Below are positions 8,479 through 16,928 of a stretch of DNA of 64,000 bases, piece after piece. The DNA lies in assembly GCF_003330845.1 (NCBI RefSeq), contig NZ_CP026121.1:6119501-6183500 (forward strand), in the 5' to 3' direction. The notes under the pieces are model-generated. The model saw nothing but the letters and a program-made list of their open reading frames with translations, was not told the DNA's origin and ran no database searches. The stretch comes from Streptomyces sp. Go-475 (GTDB lineage: Bacteria > Actinomycetota > Actinomycetes > Streptomycetales > Streptomycetaceae). The position numbers and the translations under genes are program-made. How positions within the stretch are numbered: position 1 is the stretch's first letter; every line of letters starts with the position of its first letter.

Positions 8479-9563
8479 CGACGCCCACGATCGAGCTCAA
8501 GCCGTCCGCCAACCCGCTCTCCGCAGCAGAGCGCGAGGCGATCCTGGCCAACCCCGGGTTCGGCCGCCACTTCACCGATCACATGGTGACGATCAAGTGG
8601 ACGGAGGGCCGCGGCTGGCACGACGGCCAGCTCGTGCCGTACGCGCCGATCTCCCTCGACCCCGCGACGACGGTCCTGCACTACGCGCAGGAGATCTTCG
8701 AGGGCCTGAAGGCCTACCGCCGCCCCGACGGCTCGGTCGCGACGTTCCGGCCGGAGAAGAACGCCGAGCGCTTCCAGCGGTCCGCGCGCCGGCTGGCGAT
8801 GCCGGAGCTGCCGGTCGAGACGTTCATCGAGGCGTGCGACGCGCTGGTCAGGCAGGACAAGGCGTGGGTGCCGGCGCACGGCGGCGAGGAGTCCCTCTAC
8901 CTGCGCCCGTTCATGATCGCGACCGAGGTCGGGCTGGGCGTGAAGCCGGCCAACGAGTACCTGTTCCTGGTGATCGCCTCGCCGGCCGGCGCGTACTTCC
9001 CGGGCGGCGTCAAGCCCGTCTCCATCTGGGTCTCCGAGGACCGCGTCCGCGCCGTCCCCGGCGGCATGGGCGACGCGAAGACCGGCGGCAACTACGCGGC
9101 GTCCCTGCTCGCGCAGGCCGAGGCCGCGACGAAGGGCTGCGACCAGGTCTGCTACCTCGACGCGGTGGAGCACACCTGGGTCGAGGAGCTCGGCGGCATG
9201 AACCTGTACTTCGTCTACGGCGACAAGATCGTCACGCCGTCCCTCACCGGCTCGATCCTGGAGGGCGTCACGCGCGACTCCCTGCTCACCGTCGCCCGTG
9301 ACCTCGGCTACGAGGCCGAGGAGGGCAAGATCTCGGTCGAGCAGTGGCAGCGGGACTCGGAGAACGGGTCGCTGACCGAGGTGTTCGCCTGCGGTACGGC
9401 CGCGGTGATCACGCCGGTCGGGACGGTGAAGCGGGCCGGGGCGGAGTGGAAGCAGAGCGGGGGAGAGCCGGGCGAGGTCACGCTGCGGCTGCGGCAGGCG
9501 CTGCTGGACATCCAGCGGGGTACGGCCGAGGACACGCACGGCTGGATGCACCAGCTGGGCTGA
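8475..9563 (+). CDS. ilvE: Branched-chain-amino-acid aminotransferase
   Basis: This 362-residue class IV PLP aminotransferase interconverts Val, Leu and Ile with their 2-oxo acids. The start is [19 protein letters not shown], with GAAGGA about 9 nt upstream. The PLP lysine lies in [15 protein letters not shown] (near residue 200), followed by [14 protein letters not shown] and [12 protein letters not shown] of the cofactor-phosphate pocket. Length and layout match the actinobacterial BCAT. It is downstream of leuB and may be translationally coupled to a short upstream frame. Confidence 0.96.
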   Translation: MTTPTIELKPSANPLSAAEREAILANPGFGRHFTDHMVTIKWTEGRGWHDGQLVPYAPISLDPATTVLHYAQEIFEGLKAYRRPDGSVATFRPEKNAERFQRSARRLAMPELPVETFIEACDALVRQDKAWVPAHGGEESLYLRPFMIATEVGLGVKPANEYLFLVIASPAGAYFPGGVKPVSIWVSEDRVRAVPGGMGDAKTGGNYAASLLAQAEAATKGCDQVCYLDAVEHTWVEELGGMNLYFVYGDKIVTPSLTGSILEGVTRDSLLTVARDLGYEAEEGKISVEQWQRDSENGSLTEVFACGTAAVITPVGTVKRAGAEWKQSGGEPGEVTLRLRQALLDIQRGTAEDTHGWMHQLG

Positions 9564-9567
9564 GTCC

Positions 9568-9586
9568 GCCCCCGGCCACCGGGGGC
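9568..9586. terminator. Hairpin after ilvE, shared with the convergent permease gene
   Basis: GCCCCCGG pairs with CCGGGGGC across a CCA loop, immediately after the ilvE stop (9563) and before the permease stop (9615). A second overlapping GGGGGCTCCGCCCCC fold follows. Confidence 0.6.
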
Positions 9587-9614
9587 TCCGCCCCCGGACC
9601 CCCGGACCTCGGGC

Positions 9615-11066
9615 CTATGCCCGCCCGCCACCCGGCGCGGTCGGGCTGGACGTACGACGTGCCTCATCGGCTCCGCGCTTCGCTGACACCGTGCCCGGAG
9701 CCGAGAGCACATAGGCAACCCCGCCCACCAGCCCCGACAGCAGGAAGCTCACGTCCACCCCGCCGGTCAGCGCCAGCAGCGGGCCCTCGTACGACGGCAG
9801 GGACACCGCCAGGACGCCCACCGTCGCTCCGGCCGCCCAGGAGAGGGTCGCCGGGACGTGCCAGCCGGCGCGGTACCAGTAGACCCCGCCCCGTGCGCGG
9901 CGGTTGAAGACCTGCAGGGCGTCCGCGTCGTACACCCCGCCGCAGCGGGCGAAGCCGATCAGGGTGATGACCGCCCACGGCGTGCCGATCGCGGTCAGGA
10001 GCAGGACGAAGGACGTCATCGCGTCCTGCGCGGTCGAGAACCAGTGCCCGGCGAACACCGCGGCCGTGGCCACGACCGCGACCGCGTACGTCGCCCGGGC
10101 CCGTGAGGCGCGCGGCAGGACGGCGTCCAGGTCGAGGCCCATCGAGTACAGCATCAGACCCGCGTTGCCGACCGAGCCCGCCGAGGCCGCCAGCAGCAGC
10201 GGGAGGAGGTACCAGGCGGGGGCCGCGGCGACCAGCGGGCCCGCGTAGTCCAGGGCCGCCCCGGCCGCGTACGCCGTGAACGTGCCGAACAGCTGCGGCA
10301 CCAGCAGGCCCAGCAGCAGGCCCAGCGAGGTCGCGTGGAGCACCCGGCGGGAGGAGTGGCGGGCCGGGGAGATGTAGCGGGTGTAGTCGCCGAGCAGGGT
10401 GATGAAGGCGACCGGGCCGGACAGCCCGGCCGCCACGGCCGCGAGCAGCCAGGTCGGCCAGAAGCCGCCCAGCAGGTAACCGCCGGTCTCCGGCAGCGCG
10501 GCGGTGGTGAAGCGCGGGGCGTAGGCGACCAGGCCGAGCACCAGCAGGGCCGTCATGCCGAAGGCGAGGACCCGGGACATCGCCAGCAGCACCCGGTAGC
10601 CGTACACCGCGCCGGCGACGGTGGCCGCGGCGAGCAGCCCGTAGACGATCGCGTACGACGTGCCGCCCTGCGGCAGCCCGGCGAGCCTGCCCAGCGCGCC
10701 CACCATCACGTCCCCGCCGATCCACACGGTCAGGGCGGTGTAGCCGAGGGCCAGGAGCAGGCCGACCACCGAGCCGACCAGGCGGCCCCGGACGCCGAAC
10801 TGGGCGCCGGAGGACGTCGACAGGTTGGTGCCCGTGCGCAGGGACACCAGCGCGAGGGGTGCCGTGAACACCACGCCCACCACCGTGCCGGCCACGACCG
10901 CGCTGACCGACGACCACCAGTCCAGGCCGAAGGACGGCGGCAGCCAGCCGAAGACGATCACGCCCAGGCAGAGGTTGGAGCCGAGCAGGATCGAGACGAG
11001 GTCGCGCGGCCCGCTGGTGCGCTCCTCGTCCGGGATGGTGTCGACTCCGCGCTGTTCTATCGGCAT
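9615..11066 (-). CDS. NCS1-family (cytosine/purine/allantoin-type) permease
   Basis: The 483-residue protein is an integral membrane symporter with about twelve hydrophobic segments. The N-terminal LVSILLGSNLCLGVIVFGWL and SGAQFGVRGRLVG are typical of the cytosine permease/NCS1 family, which imports nucleobases and related ureido or heterocyclic nitrogen compounds. The ATG at 11066 has GAGGGAGA upstream. It is divergent from the ureAB-ureC-deiminase-tetR operon, and an operator-like sequence in front of it resembles the one in front of ureAB. A nitrogen-source transporter for a substrate of that operon is the likely role; the substrate cannot be read from sequence. Confidence 0.88.
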   Translation of the reverse strand: MPIEQRGVDTIPDEERTSGPRDLVSILLGSNLCLGVIVFGWLPPSFGLDWWSSVSAVVAGTVVGVVFTAPLALVSLRTGTNLSTSSGAQFGVRGRLVGSVVGLLLALGYTALTVWIGGDVMVGALGRLAGLPQGGTSYAIVYGLLAAATVAGAVYGYRVLLAMSRVLAFGMTALLVLGLVAYAPRFTTAALPETGGYLLGGFWPTWLLAAVAAGLSGPVAFITLLGDYTRYISPARHSSRRVLHATSLGLLLGLLVPQLFGTFTAYAAGAALDYAGPLVAAAPAWYLLPLLLAASAGSVGNAGLMLYSMGLDLDAVLPRASRARATYAVAVVATAAVFAGHWFSTAQDAMTSFVLLLTAIGTPWAVITLIGFARCGGVYDADALQVFNRRARGGVYWYRAGWHVPATLSWAAGATVGVLAVSLPSYEGPLLALTGGVDVSFLLSGLVGGVAYVLSAPGTVSAKRGADEARRTSSPTAPGGGRA

Positions 11067-11081
11067 GCTTGTCTCCCTCGG

Positions 11082-11098
11082 TTAGAGCGACGTTCAAT
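11082..11098. promoter_or_regulatory. Operator-like site upstream of the permease gene
   Basis: TTAGAGCGACGTTCAAT shares TTAGAG, the 5-nt spacer pattern and 12 of 17 positions with the perfect inverted repeat in front of ureAB. It lies directly upstream of the permease ribosome-binding site. Probable binding site for the operon's TetR protein (inference). Confidence 0.5.
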
Positions 11099-11150
11099 GT
11101 GATGTGGGCGATGGTCCGCCGTCAACCTTTCCGTCAAGGGAAATTCATGT

Positions 11151-11167
11151 TTAGAGTGATGCTCTAA
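11151..11167. promoter_or_regulatory. Operator (perfect inverted repeat) upstream of ureAB
   Basis: TTAGAG (11151-11156) and CTCTAA (11162-11167) form a perfect inverted repeat around TGATG, ending 4 nt before the ribosome-binding sequence GGAGGGAG of ureAB. Size and symmetry suit a TetR-family dimer, and a tetR gene closes the operon. Confidence 0.65.
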
Positions 11168-11181
11168 GTGGAGGGAGTGAC

Positions 11182-11886
11182 ATGCGGCTGACCCCGACCG
11201 AACGCGACCGGCTGCTGCTCTTCGGCGCGGCCGAGCTGGCCCGCGCCCGCAGGGCCAGGGGGCTGCGGCTGAACGTCCCCGAGGCGACCGCGCTCATCGC
11301 CGACACGGTGTGCGAGGCCGCCCGGGACGGGAAGCGGCTCGCGGAGGCCGTCGAGGCCGCCCGGTCCGTCCTCGGGCCCGACGACGTGCTGCCCGGGGTG
11401 GCCGACGTCGTCACCGAGGTGCACGTCGAGGCGGTCTTCGACGACGGCTCGCGGCTCGCGGTCGTCACCGCCCCCCTCGGCGGCGGCTCGGGCCCGGACG
11501 CGCCCGGCGCGCTGCTGCCCGGGCCGGAGCACGCCGAGCCGGAGCCGGAGGTACGGCTGACGGTCACCAACACCGCCGCCGTGCCGGTCTCCGTCACCTC
11601 CCACTTCCACTTCTTCGAGGCCAACCCGCGCCTCGACTTCGCCCGCGAGCGGGCCTACGGCATGCGGCTCGCCGTGCCCGCCGGGTCCTCCGTGCGGTTC
11701 GGGCCGGGGGAGAGCGCCGAGGTCGGGCTGGTGCCGATCGGGGGCGACCGGATCGCGATCGGCTTCGCCGGGCTGGTCGACGGGCCGCTGGACACCCCGG
11801 GCGCCCGCGAGGAGGCGCTGCGCCGCGCCGCCGCCTGCGGCTACCTCGGCGTACCGGACACACCCGAGCAGGAGGTCGTGCGATGA
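11182..11886 (+). CDS. ureAB: Urease gamma-beta fusion subunit (urease-like)
   Basis: This 234-residue protein fuses a urease gamma domain (residues about 1-100: MRLTPTERDRLLLFGAAELA, LNVPEATALIADTVCEAARDG, GVADVVTEVHVEAVFDDGSRL) to a beta domain (about 120-225: VRLTVTNTAAVPVSVTSHFHFFEANPRLDF-type sequence and RFGPGESAEVGLVPIGG). Such fusions occur in actinomycetes and Helicobacter. The ATG at 11182 follows GGAGGGAG. The stop overlaps the ureC start (ATGA). No ureD, ureE, ureF or ureG nickel-insertion genes are nearby, which together with divergences in ureC leaves urea hydrolysis uncertain. Confidence 0.9.
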   Translation: MRLTPTERDRLLLFGAAELARARRARGLRLNVPEATALIADTVCEAARDGKRLAEAVEAARSVLGPDDVLPGVADVVTEVHVEAVFDDGSRLAVVTAPLGGGSGPDAPGALLPGPEHAEPEPEVRLTVTNTAAVPVSVTSHFHFFEANPRLDFARERAYGMRLAVPAGSSVRFGPGESAEVGLVPIGGDRIAIGFAGLVDGPLDTPGAREEALRRAAACGYLGVPDTPEQEVVR

Positions 11887-13595
11887 GCCGCCCAGGAGGC
11901 CACCCCGCCGAGGCCCGCCGCCTCACCCGGTACGAGTACGCCGCCACCCACGGCCCCCGGGCCGGCGACCGCATCCGCCTCGGCGACTCCGGGCTGACCG
12001 TCCGCGTCGAGTCCGACTCCCAGCGGTACGGCGACGAGTTCCTCGCCGGGTTCGGCAAGACCGCCCGCGACGGACTGCACCTGAAGGCCGCCGCCGTCCG
12101 GGACACCTGCGACGTCGTCATCAGCAACGTCGTGGTGATCGACGCCGTGCAGGGCGTCCGCAAGGTCTCCCTCGGCATCCGCGAGGGCCGGATCCACGCC
12201 ATCGGGCGGGCCGGGAACCCCGACACCCTCGACGGGGTGGACGTCGTCGTCGGCACGGGCACCTCGATCGTCTCCGGCGAAGGGCTCATCGCCACCGCCG
12301 GGGCCGTCGACACCCACGTCCACCTGCTGTCGCCGCGCGTCATGGAGGCCTCGCTCGCCTCCGGCGTGACCACGCTCATCGGGCAGGAGTTCGGGCCCGT
12401 GTGGGGCGTCGGCGTCAACTCGCCCTGGGCGCTGCGGCACGCGTTCGGCGCGTTCGACGCCTGGCCGGTCAACATCGGCTTCCTCGGCCGGGGTTCCTCC
12501 TCGCACGAGGCGCCCCTGGTCGAGGCCCTCGCCGAGGGCGGTGCCTCCGGGTTCAAGGTGCACGAGGACATGGGCGCCCACACCAGGGCCCTGGACACCG
12601 CCCTGCGCGTCGCCGAGGAGCACGACGTCCAAGTCGCCCTGCACAGCGACGGCTTGAACGAGTGTCTCTCCGTGGAGGACACCCTGCGCGTGCTGGAGGG
12701 CCGGACCATCCACGCCTTCCACATCGAGGGCTGCGGCGGCGGTCACGTCCCCAACGTGCTGAAGATGGCGGGCGTCCCGAACGTCATCGGCTCGTCCACC
12801 AACCCCACCCTGCCCTTCGGCCGGGACGCCGTCGCCGAGCACTACGGCATGATCGTCTCCGTCCACGACCTCAAGACCGACCTGCCCGGCGACGCCGCCA
12901 TGGCCCGCGACCGCATCCGCGCCGGGACCATGGGCGCCGAGGACGTCCTGCACGACCTGGGCGCCATCGGCATCACCTCGTCGGACGCGCAGGGCATGGG
13001 CCGCGCGGGCGAGACCGTCCGCCGGACCTTCGCCATGGCCGGGAAGATGAAGGCCGAGTCCGGCGCCCCGGACGACGAGCACGACAACGAGCGCGTCCTG
13101 CGGTACCTGGCCAAGCTGACCATCAACCCGGCCATCGCGCACGGCCTGGCGCACGAGGTGGGGTCGCTGGAGGTGGGCAAGCTCGCCGACATCGTGCTGT
13201 GGCGGCCGGAGTACTTCGGCGCCAAGCCGCAGCTGGTGCTCAAGGCCGGCTTCCCCGCGTACGGCGTGACCGGTGACCCGAACGCGGCGACCGACACCTG
13301 CGAACCCCTCGTCCTCGGGCCGCAGTTCGGCGCGCACGGGGCGACACCGGCCGAGATCTCGGTGGCGTTCGTCGCGCGGGCCGCCGTCGACCAGGGCCAC
13401 GACCTGCTGCCCACCCGCCGCCGCCGGGTCGCCGTGCGCGGCACCCGCGGCATCGGCCCGGCCGACCTGCGCCGCAACTCCCGTACCGGTGCCGTCGACG
13501 TCGACCAGCGCACCGGTCTTGTCACCCTCGACGGCGAGCCGCTGCGCTCCGCACCCGCCGACTCCGTCTCCCTCAACCGTCTCTACTTCCTCTGA
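11883..13595 (+). CDS. ureC: Urease alpha-subunit homologue with altered active-site flap
   Basis: The 570-residue amidohydrolase aligns with urease alpha subunits throughout. All metal ligands are present: H145 and H147 (DTHVH), carbamylated K225 (GFKVHED), H254 (LHSDGLNE), H280 (IHAFHIEG) and D368 (SSDAQGMGR). Departures from canonical ureases are clear. The flap reads SVHDLKTD instead of VCHHLD, so the conserved Cys is Val327 and the second His is Asp329, with H328 kept. The glycine-rich loop after the first ligand pair is replaced by GQEFGPVWGVGVNSPWALRH and is about three residues shorter. The start overlaps the ureAB stop. It may be a urease paralogue acting on another ureido or guanidino compound; that is inference. 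Confidence 0.88.
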   Translation: MSRPGGHPAEARRLTRYEYAATHGPRAGDRIRLGDSGLTVRVESDSQRYGDEFLAGFGKTARDGLHLKAAAVRDTCDVVISNVVVIDAVQGVRKVSLGIREGRIHAIGRAGNPDTLDGVDVVVGTGTSIVSGEGLIATAGAVDTHVHLLSPRVMEASLASGVTTLIGQEFGPVWGVGVNSPWALRHAFGAFDAWPVNIGFLGRGSSSHEAPLVEALAEGGASGFKVHEDMGAHTRALDTALRVAEEHDVQVALHSDGLNECLSVEDTLRVLEGRTIHAFHIEGCGGGHVPNVLKMAGVPNVIGSSTNPTLPFGRDAVAEHYGMIVSVHDLKTDLPGDAAMARDRIRAGTMGAEDVLHDLGAIGITSSDAQGMGRAGETVRRTFAMAGKMKAESGAPDDEHDNERVLRYLAKLTINPAIAHGLAHEVGSLEVGKLADIVLWRPEYFGAKPQLVLKAGFPAYGVTGDPNAATDTCEPLVLGPQFGAHGATPAEISVAFVARAAVDQGHDLLPTRRRRVAVRGTRGIGPADLRRNSRTGAVDVDQRTGLVTLDGEPLRSAPADSVSLNRLYFL

Positions 13596-13604
13596 GGATC
13601 ACCG

Positions 13605-14642
13605 ATGTCCGCAGCCGCCGACGGCTTCCGCATGCCCGCCGAATGGGCTCCGCACGAGCGCACCTGGATGGCCTGGCCGGGCCCGAACCCGACCTTCGAC
13701 GACCCCGGCGAGCTGGCCGCCGCCCGTGCCGCCTGGGCCGCGGTCGCCCGGGCCGTCCGCCGCTTCGAGCCGGTGACGGTGGTGTGCGGCCCGGGGCAGT
13801 CCGGTGAGGCGCGTGCGCTGCTGGGCGAGGGGATCGAGACCGTCGAACGGGACCTCGACGACGCCTGGATGCGGGACGTCGGACCGACCTTCCTCACCGA
13901 CGGCAAGGGCGAACTGGCCGCCGTGGACTGGACGTTCAACGGCTGGGGTGCCCAGGAGTGGGCCCGCTGGGAGCACGACGCGAAGATCGCCGCGCATGTG
14001 GCGGACCTCGCCGGGGCGCGGACGTACACCTCCCGGCTCGTCAACGAGGGCGGCGCGATCCATGTCGACGGCGAGGGCACGGTCCTGCTGACCGAGACCG
14101 TCCAGCTCGGTCCCGAGCGCAACCCGGACTGGAGCCGGGAGCAGGTCGAGGCCGAGATCCACGCCCAGCTCGGCACCCGCAAGGCGATCTGGCTGCCCCG
14201 CGGCCTGACCGGCGACTATCCTCCCCACGGCTTCGGCACGCTCGGACACGTCGACATCGTCGCGGCCTTCGCCCGCCCGGGCGTCGTCGTGGCGCACGCG
14301 CAGCCGGACCCGGCGCACCCCGACCACGAGATCACCAAGGAGGTCATCGGCCTGCTGAAGGCGCAGACCGACGCGCGCGGCCGCCGCCTGGAGGTCGTCG
14401 AGGTCCCCGCCCCGACCGTCCTGGAGGCCGACGGCCACTGGGCCGACTACTCCTACATCAACCACTACCTCTGCAACGGCGGCGTCGTACTGTGCGGCTT
14501 CGACGACCCGCGCGACGAGCTCGCGGCCGGCATCTTCCGCCGGCTGTTCCCCGGGCGGACCGTGACACTGGTGGACGCCCGTACGATCTTCGCGGGCGGT
14601 GGCGGCATCCACTGCGTCACCCAGCAGCAACCGAGGACCTAG
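13605..14642 (+). CDS. Agmatine deiminase-family hydrolase
   Basis: This 345-residue protein belongs to the agmatine deiminase/peptidyl-arginine-deiminase fold, which converts a guanidino group to a ureido group with release of ammonia. It begins FRMPAEWAPHERTWMAWP as expected. NEGGAIHVDGEG carries substrate contacts, catalytic His215 is in LGHVD, and nucleophile Cys337 is in GGGGIHCVTQQQP at the C-terminus. Canonical agmatine deiminases read TDGHVD here; this one reads GTLGHVD, so the usual Asp is a Leu and substrate preference may differ. It starts 9 bp after ureC with GAGG as ribosome-binding site and ends 8 bp before tetR, so it is part of the same operon. Confidence 0.88.
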   Translation: MSAAADGFRMPAEWAPHERTWMAWPGPNPTFDDPGELAAARAAWAAVARAVRRFEPVTVVCGPGQSGEARALLGEGIETVERDLDDAWMRDVGPTFLTDGKGELAAVDWTFNGWGAQEWARWEHDAKIAAHVADLAGARTYTSRLVNEGGAIHVDGEGTVLLTETVQLGPERNPDWSREQVEAEIHAQLGTRKAIWLPRGLTGDYPPHGFGTLGHVDIVAAFARPGVVVAHAQPDPAHPDHEITKEVIGLLKAQTDARGRRLEVVEVPAPTVLEADGHWADYSYINHYLCNGGVVLCGFDDPRDELAAGIFRRLFPGRTVTLVDARTIFAGGGGIHCVTQQQPRT

Positions 14643-14650
14643 GAGCACAC

Positions 14651-15250
14651 ATGGCCGGTGGGCGAAGGCAGGCCCCGCCCCGCGAGAACGTCCTCGCCGC
14701 CGCCATGGAGATGATCGCCGAGCGCGGCCTGGAGAAACTGACCATGGCGGCGCTCGGCCGCGAGGTCGGGATGAGCAGCGGGCACCTCCTCTACTACTTC
14801 GGCTCCAAGGACGAACTGCTGCTGCGGACCCTGGAGTGGAGCGAGGGCCGGCTCGGCGCCGAGCGCGGACGGCTGCTGACCCGGGCCGTGACCGCCCGGG
14901 AACGCCTCGACGCCTACGTCGACCTGTACGTCCCGGACGGCCACCGCGACCCGCACTGGACGCTGTGGCTGGAGGTCTGGAACCGCTCACAGAACGCCGA
15001 CACGAACGCCCGCGACCGGCAGGCCGCCATCGAGGGCGCCTGGCACCGCGACCTGGTCGCCCTGCTCGCCGAGGGCATCTCGCGGGGCGAGTTCCGCCGC
15101 GTGGACCCGGACCGCTTCGCGGCCCGCCTGCGGGCGCTGCTGGACGGCTTCTCCATCCACGTGGCGATCGGCCTGCGCGGCACCGACCGGGCCCACGTCC
15201 TCGCCCACGTGCGCGATTTCCTCGCCGACAGCCTCCTCGCGGACGCCTGA
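14651..15250 (+). CDS. TetR-family regulator of the urease-like operon
   Basis: The 199-residue protein has an N-terminal TetR helix-turn-helix (residues about 12-58: ENVLAAAMEMIAERGLEKLT, LGREVGMSSGHLLYYFGSKD) and a helical ligand domain rich in Trp and Arg (TLWLEVWNRSQNADTNARDR), similar to BetI/RutR-like regulators. The ATG at 14651 has AGGAG at 14641-14645. It is the last gene of the ureAB-ureC-deiminase run. It is the obvious candidate to bind the paired sites at 11082 and 11151 and so control both divergent units, with the imported or metabolised nitrogen compound as inducer (inference). Confidence 0.9.
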   Translation: MAGGRRQAPPRENVLAAAMEMIAERGLEKLTMAALGREVGMSSGHLLYYFGSKDELLLRTLEWSEGRLGAERGRLLTRAVTARERLDAYVDLYVPDGHRDPHWTLWLEVWNRSQNADTNARDRQAAIEGAWHRDLVALLAEGISRGEFRRVDPDRFAARLRALLDGFSIHVAIGLRGTDRAHVLAHVRDFLADSLLADA

Positions 15251-15376
15251 ACGTACGCCCGGGTTGTACTCAATACGACGGATTGACCGTGTGGTCCGTG
15301 GTGCTGTTGGCTCCGGGGGAGCCCTCGGCGCGGGGCCGGGGGAGCAGCGTCAACGGGGAACACAGGGGGAACAGCA

Positions 15377-16627
15377 ATGACCAGCACCAAGAGGGCCACG
15401 TCCGTCGCGCTCGGCGTGGTCCTGGCCGTCACGCTCGGCGGTGTCGCCGCGCTGCCCGCGACCGCCGCGCCCGCGCCGGCGCCGCGGACCGAGAAGGCGA
15501 GCGTCGCCCCGGACGGCACCGAGGGCAACGGCCCCTCCGGCGGGCCGGGCCTCAGCGCCGACGGCCGCCATCTGGCGTTCGTCTCCAGCGCCGACAACCT
15601 CGTCGCCGGCGACACCGACGGCACCGCCGACGCCTTCGTCCGCGACCTGAAGACCGGCACGACCCGCCTGGCGAGCACCGCGCGGGACGGCGGCTCCGTC
15701 GACGACGTCGCCCTCAGCGGCAACGGCCGCTACCTGGCCTTCAGCGCCACCGACGCCGACGACGGACGCAGCCACATCTGGGTCAAGGACCTGAAGGCCG
15801 GGACGCTGCAGCGCATCGCGGACACCGTCGACGCCGGCTACGACACCGGCCGGCAGCCCGCCATCAGCGCCGACGGCCGCTACGTCGCCTTCGTCGCCCA
15901 GCAGTCCGGCGCCGGGGAGGGCGAGGACCGCTGGGGCCGCGTCTACCGCGTCGACCGCGCCAGCGGCGAGACCGTCCGCGTCAGCCAGAAGCCCGCCGCC
16001 GGAGACCGCAAGACCGCCGCCACCCACCCGTCCATCAGCGCCGACGGCCAGCGCGTCGGCTACCAGTTCTTCATCCCGCACCCCTCCTCGGGCGACTGGA
16101 GCGACGCCTACGTCCGGGACGTGCCGAGCGGCCGGCTGTTCCACGCCGACCGGGCGCCGGACGGCGAGAGGTCCGACGGGCAGACGGAGTCCCCGCAGAT
16201 CAGCGCCGACGGCCGGCACGTCGTCTTCGACTCGCGGGACTCGCGGCTCACCCCGGGCGACACCAACCAGGGGCACAACGTCTTCGTCCGCGACCTGAAG
16301 ACCGGGGACCTGCGCCGGATCGACGCCGTCGACCCGGCCGCCTTCACCGCCTCCCCACAGCTCAGCGCCGACGGCCGCCACCTGGCGTTCGTCTCGGCCG
16401 ACCCGGGCGACACCGACCGCACCACCCGCGCGTACGTCCGCGACCTGCGCACCGGCCGCACCACCCTCGCCAGCCCGGACGCCGCCGGCGGCCCGAACGA
16501 CCAGAGCGTGACCGCCCCCGTGATCGACCGGCACGGCCGCACGGTCGCCTTCAGCAGCTACTCGCCCGACCTCGTGCCCGGCGACACGTACGACACCTCG
16601 CACGTCTACGTCCGTCACATGAGGTGA
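15377..16627 (+). CDS. Secreted seven-bladed TolB/WD40-like beta-propeller protein
   Basis: This 416-residue protein starts with a Sec signal peptide (MTSTKRATSVALGVVLAVTL then AALPATAAPA). The rest consists of about seven repeats around the motif xSADGRxLAFVS, with variants LSGNGRYLAF, ISADGQRVGY and IDRHGRTVAF, most followed by a strand such as DAFVRDLKTGTTRLAS. That is the PD40/TolB propeller signature, and seven copies make one closed propeller. No catalytic domain is attached. It is a stand-alone exported protein; its partner is unknown. The ATG at 15377 follows AGGGGGAA. Confidence 0.8.
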   Translation: MTSTKRATSVALGVVLAVTLGGVAALPATAAPAPAPRTEKASVAPDGTEGNGPSGGPGLSADGRHLAFVSSADNLVAGDTDGTADAFVRDLKTGTTRLASTARDGGSVDDVALSGNGRYLAFSATDADDGRSHIWVKDLKAGTLQRIADTVDAGYDTGRQPAISADGRYVAFVAQQSGAGEGEDRWGRVYRVDRASGETVRVSQKPAAGDRKTAATHPSISADGQRVGYQFFIPHPSSGDWSDAYVRDVPSGRLFHADRAPDGERSDGQTESPQISADGRHVVFDSRDSRLTPGDTNQGHNVFVRDLKTGDLRRIDAVDPAAFTASPQLSADGRHLAFVSADPGDTDRTTRAYVRDLRTGRTTLASPDAAGGPNDQSVTAPVIDRHGRTVAFSSYSPDLVPGDTYDTSHVYVRHMR

Positions 16628-16685
16628 CCGACCGCATCCTGAGACAACCGTGAGCGCGGCACGGGGGTTGTGCCAGACTGCCCCC

Positions 16686-16736
16686 GTGCTCTCGTTCGCC
16701 ATGATTATTGGCAGCAGGCGCGCCGGTCCGCAGTGA
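16686..16736 (+). CDS. Leader peptide of cimA with adjacent Ile codons
   Basis: A 16-codon frame starting at GTG 16686 encodes MLSFAMIIGSRRAGPQ; a shorter version starts at the ATG at 16701. Two consecutive ATT isoleucine codons (16704-16709) stand out because ATC is strongly preferred in this genome. A CAGACT -10-like box ends at 16679, 6 nt before the GTG, which predicts a leaderless transcript. The frame is followed at once by a hairpin and then by a terminator ahead of cimA, the standard order of a ribosome-stalling attenuator. Ile shortage would stall the ribosome at ATT-ATT. Confidence 0.65.
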   Translation: MLSFAMIIGSRRAGPQ

Positions 16737-16763
16737 CCGCCACGTACGACCAGGTACGGGCGG
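16737..16763 (+). promoter_or_regulatory. Pause-type hairpin directly after the cimA leader frame
   Basis: CCGCC-A-CGTAC (16737-16747) pairs with GTACGGGCGG (16754-16763) across GACCAG, ten base pairs with one bulged A. It starts at the base after the leader stop codon, the usual place for the 1:2 pause hairpin of an attenuator. Confidence 0.55.
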
Positions 16764-16790
16764 ACACCGTCGTCCTCGACCCGCGCGCAG

Positions 16791-16816
16791 ACCTCTCGCA
16801 CCCGCGAGAGGTTTTT
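16791..16816 (+). terminator. Attenuator terminator upstream of cimA
   Basis: ACCTCTCGC pairs with GCGAGAGGT across ACCC and runs into TTTTT (16812-16816). This is a classical intrinsic terminator, unusual for Streptomyces in having a T-tract, and it stands 112 bp before the cimA start. It should cut transcription when the leader is translated freely. Confidence 0.75.
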
Positions 16817-16928
16817 CGCTTTTCTGGCCCACCCGCAGTCAGGAGCGAGAGCGCGAGGGAGTATGTGAGGGCGGTGGAGCCGGTCATTCCGGTACGACCG
16901 AGATCCCATCCTCAGGAGCCTTGACACC

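Noticed and set aside
16670..16924. An 84-codon plus frame between the propeller gene and cimA
   Set aside because: It crosses the attenuator hairpins and has no family or ribosome-binding site; the short Ile-codon leader in another frame explains the region better.
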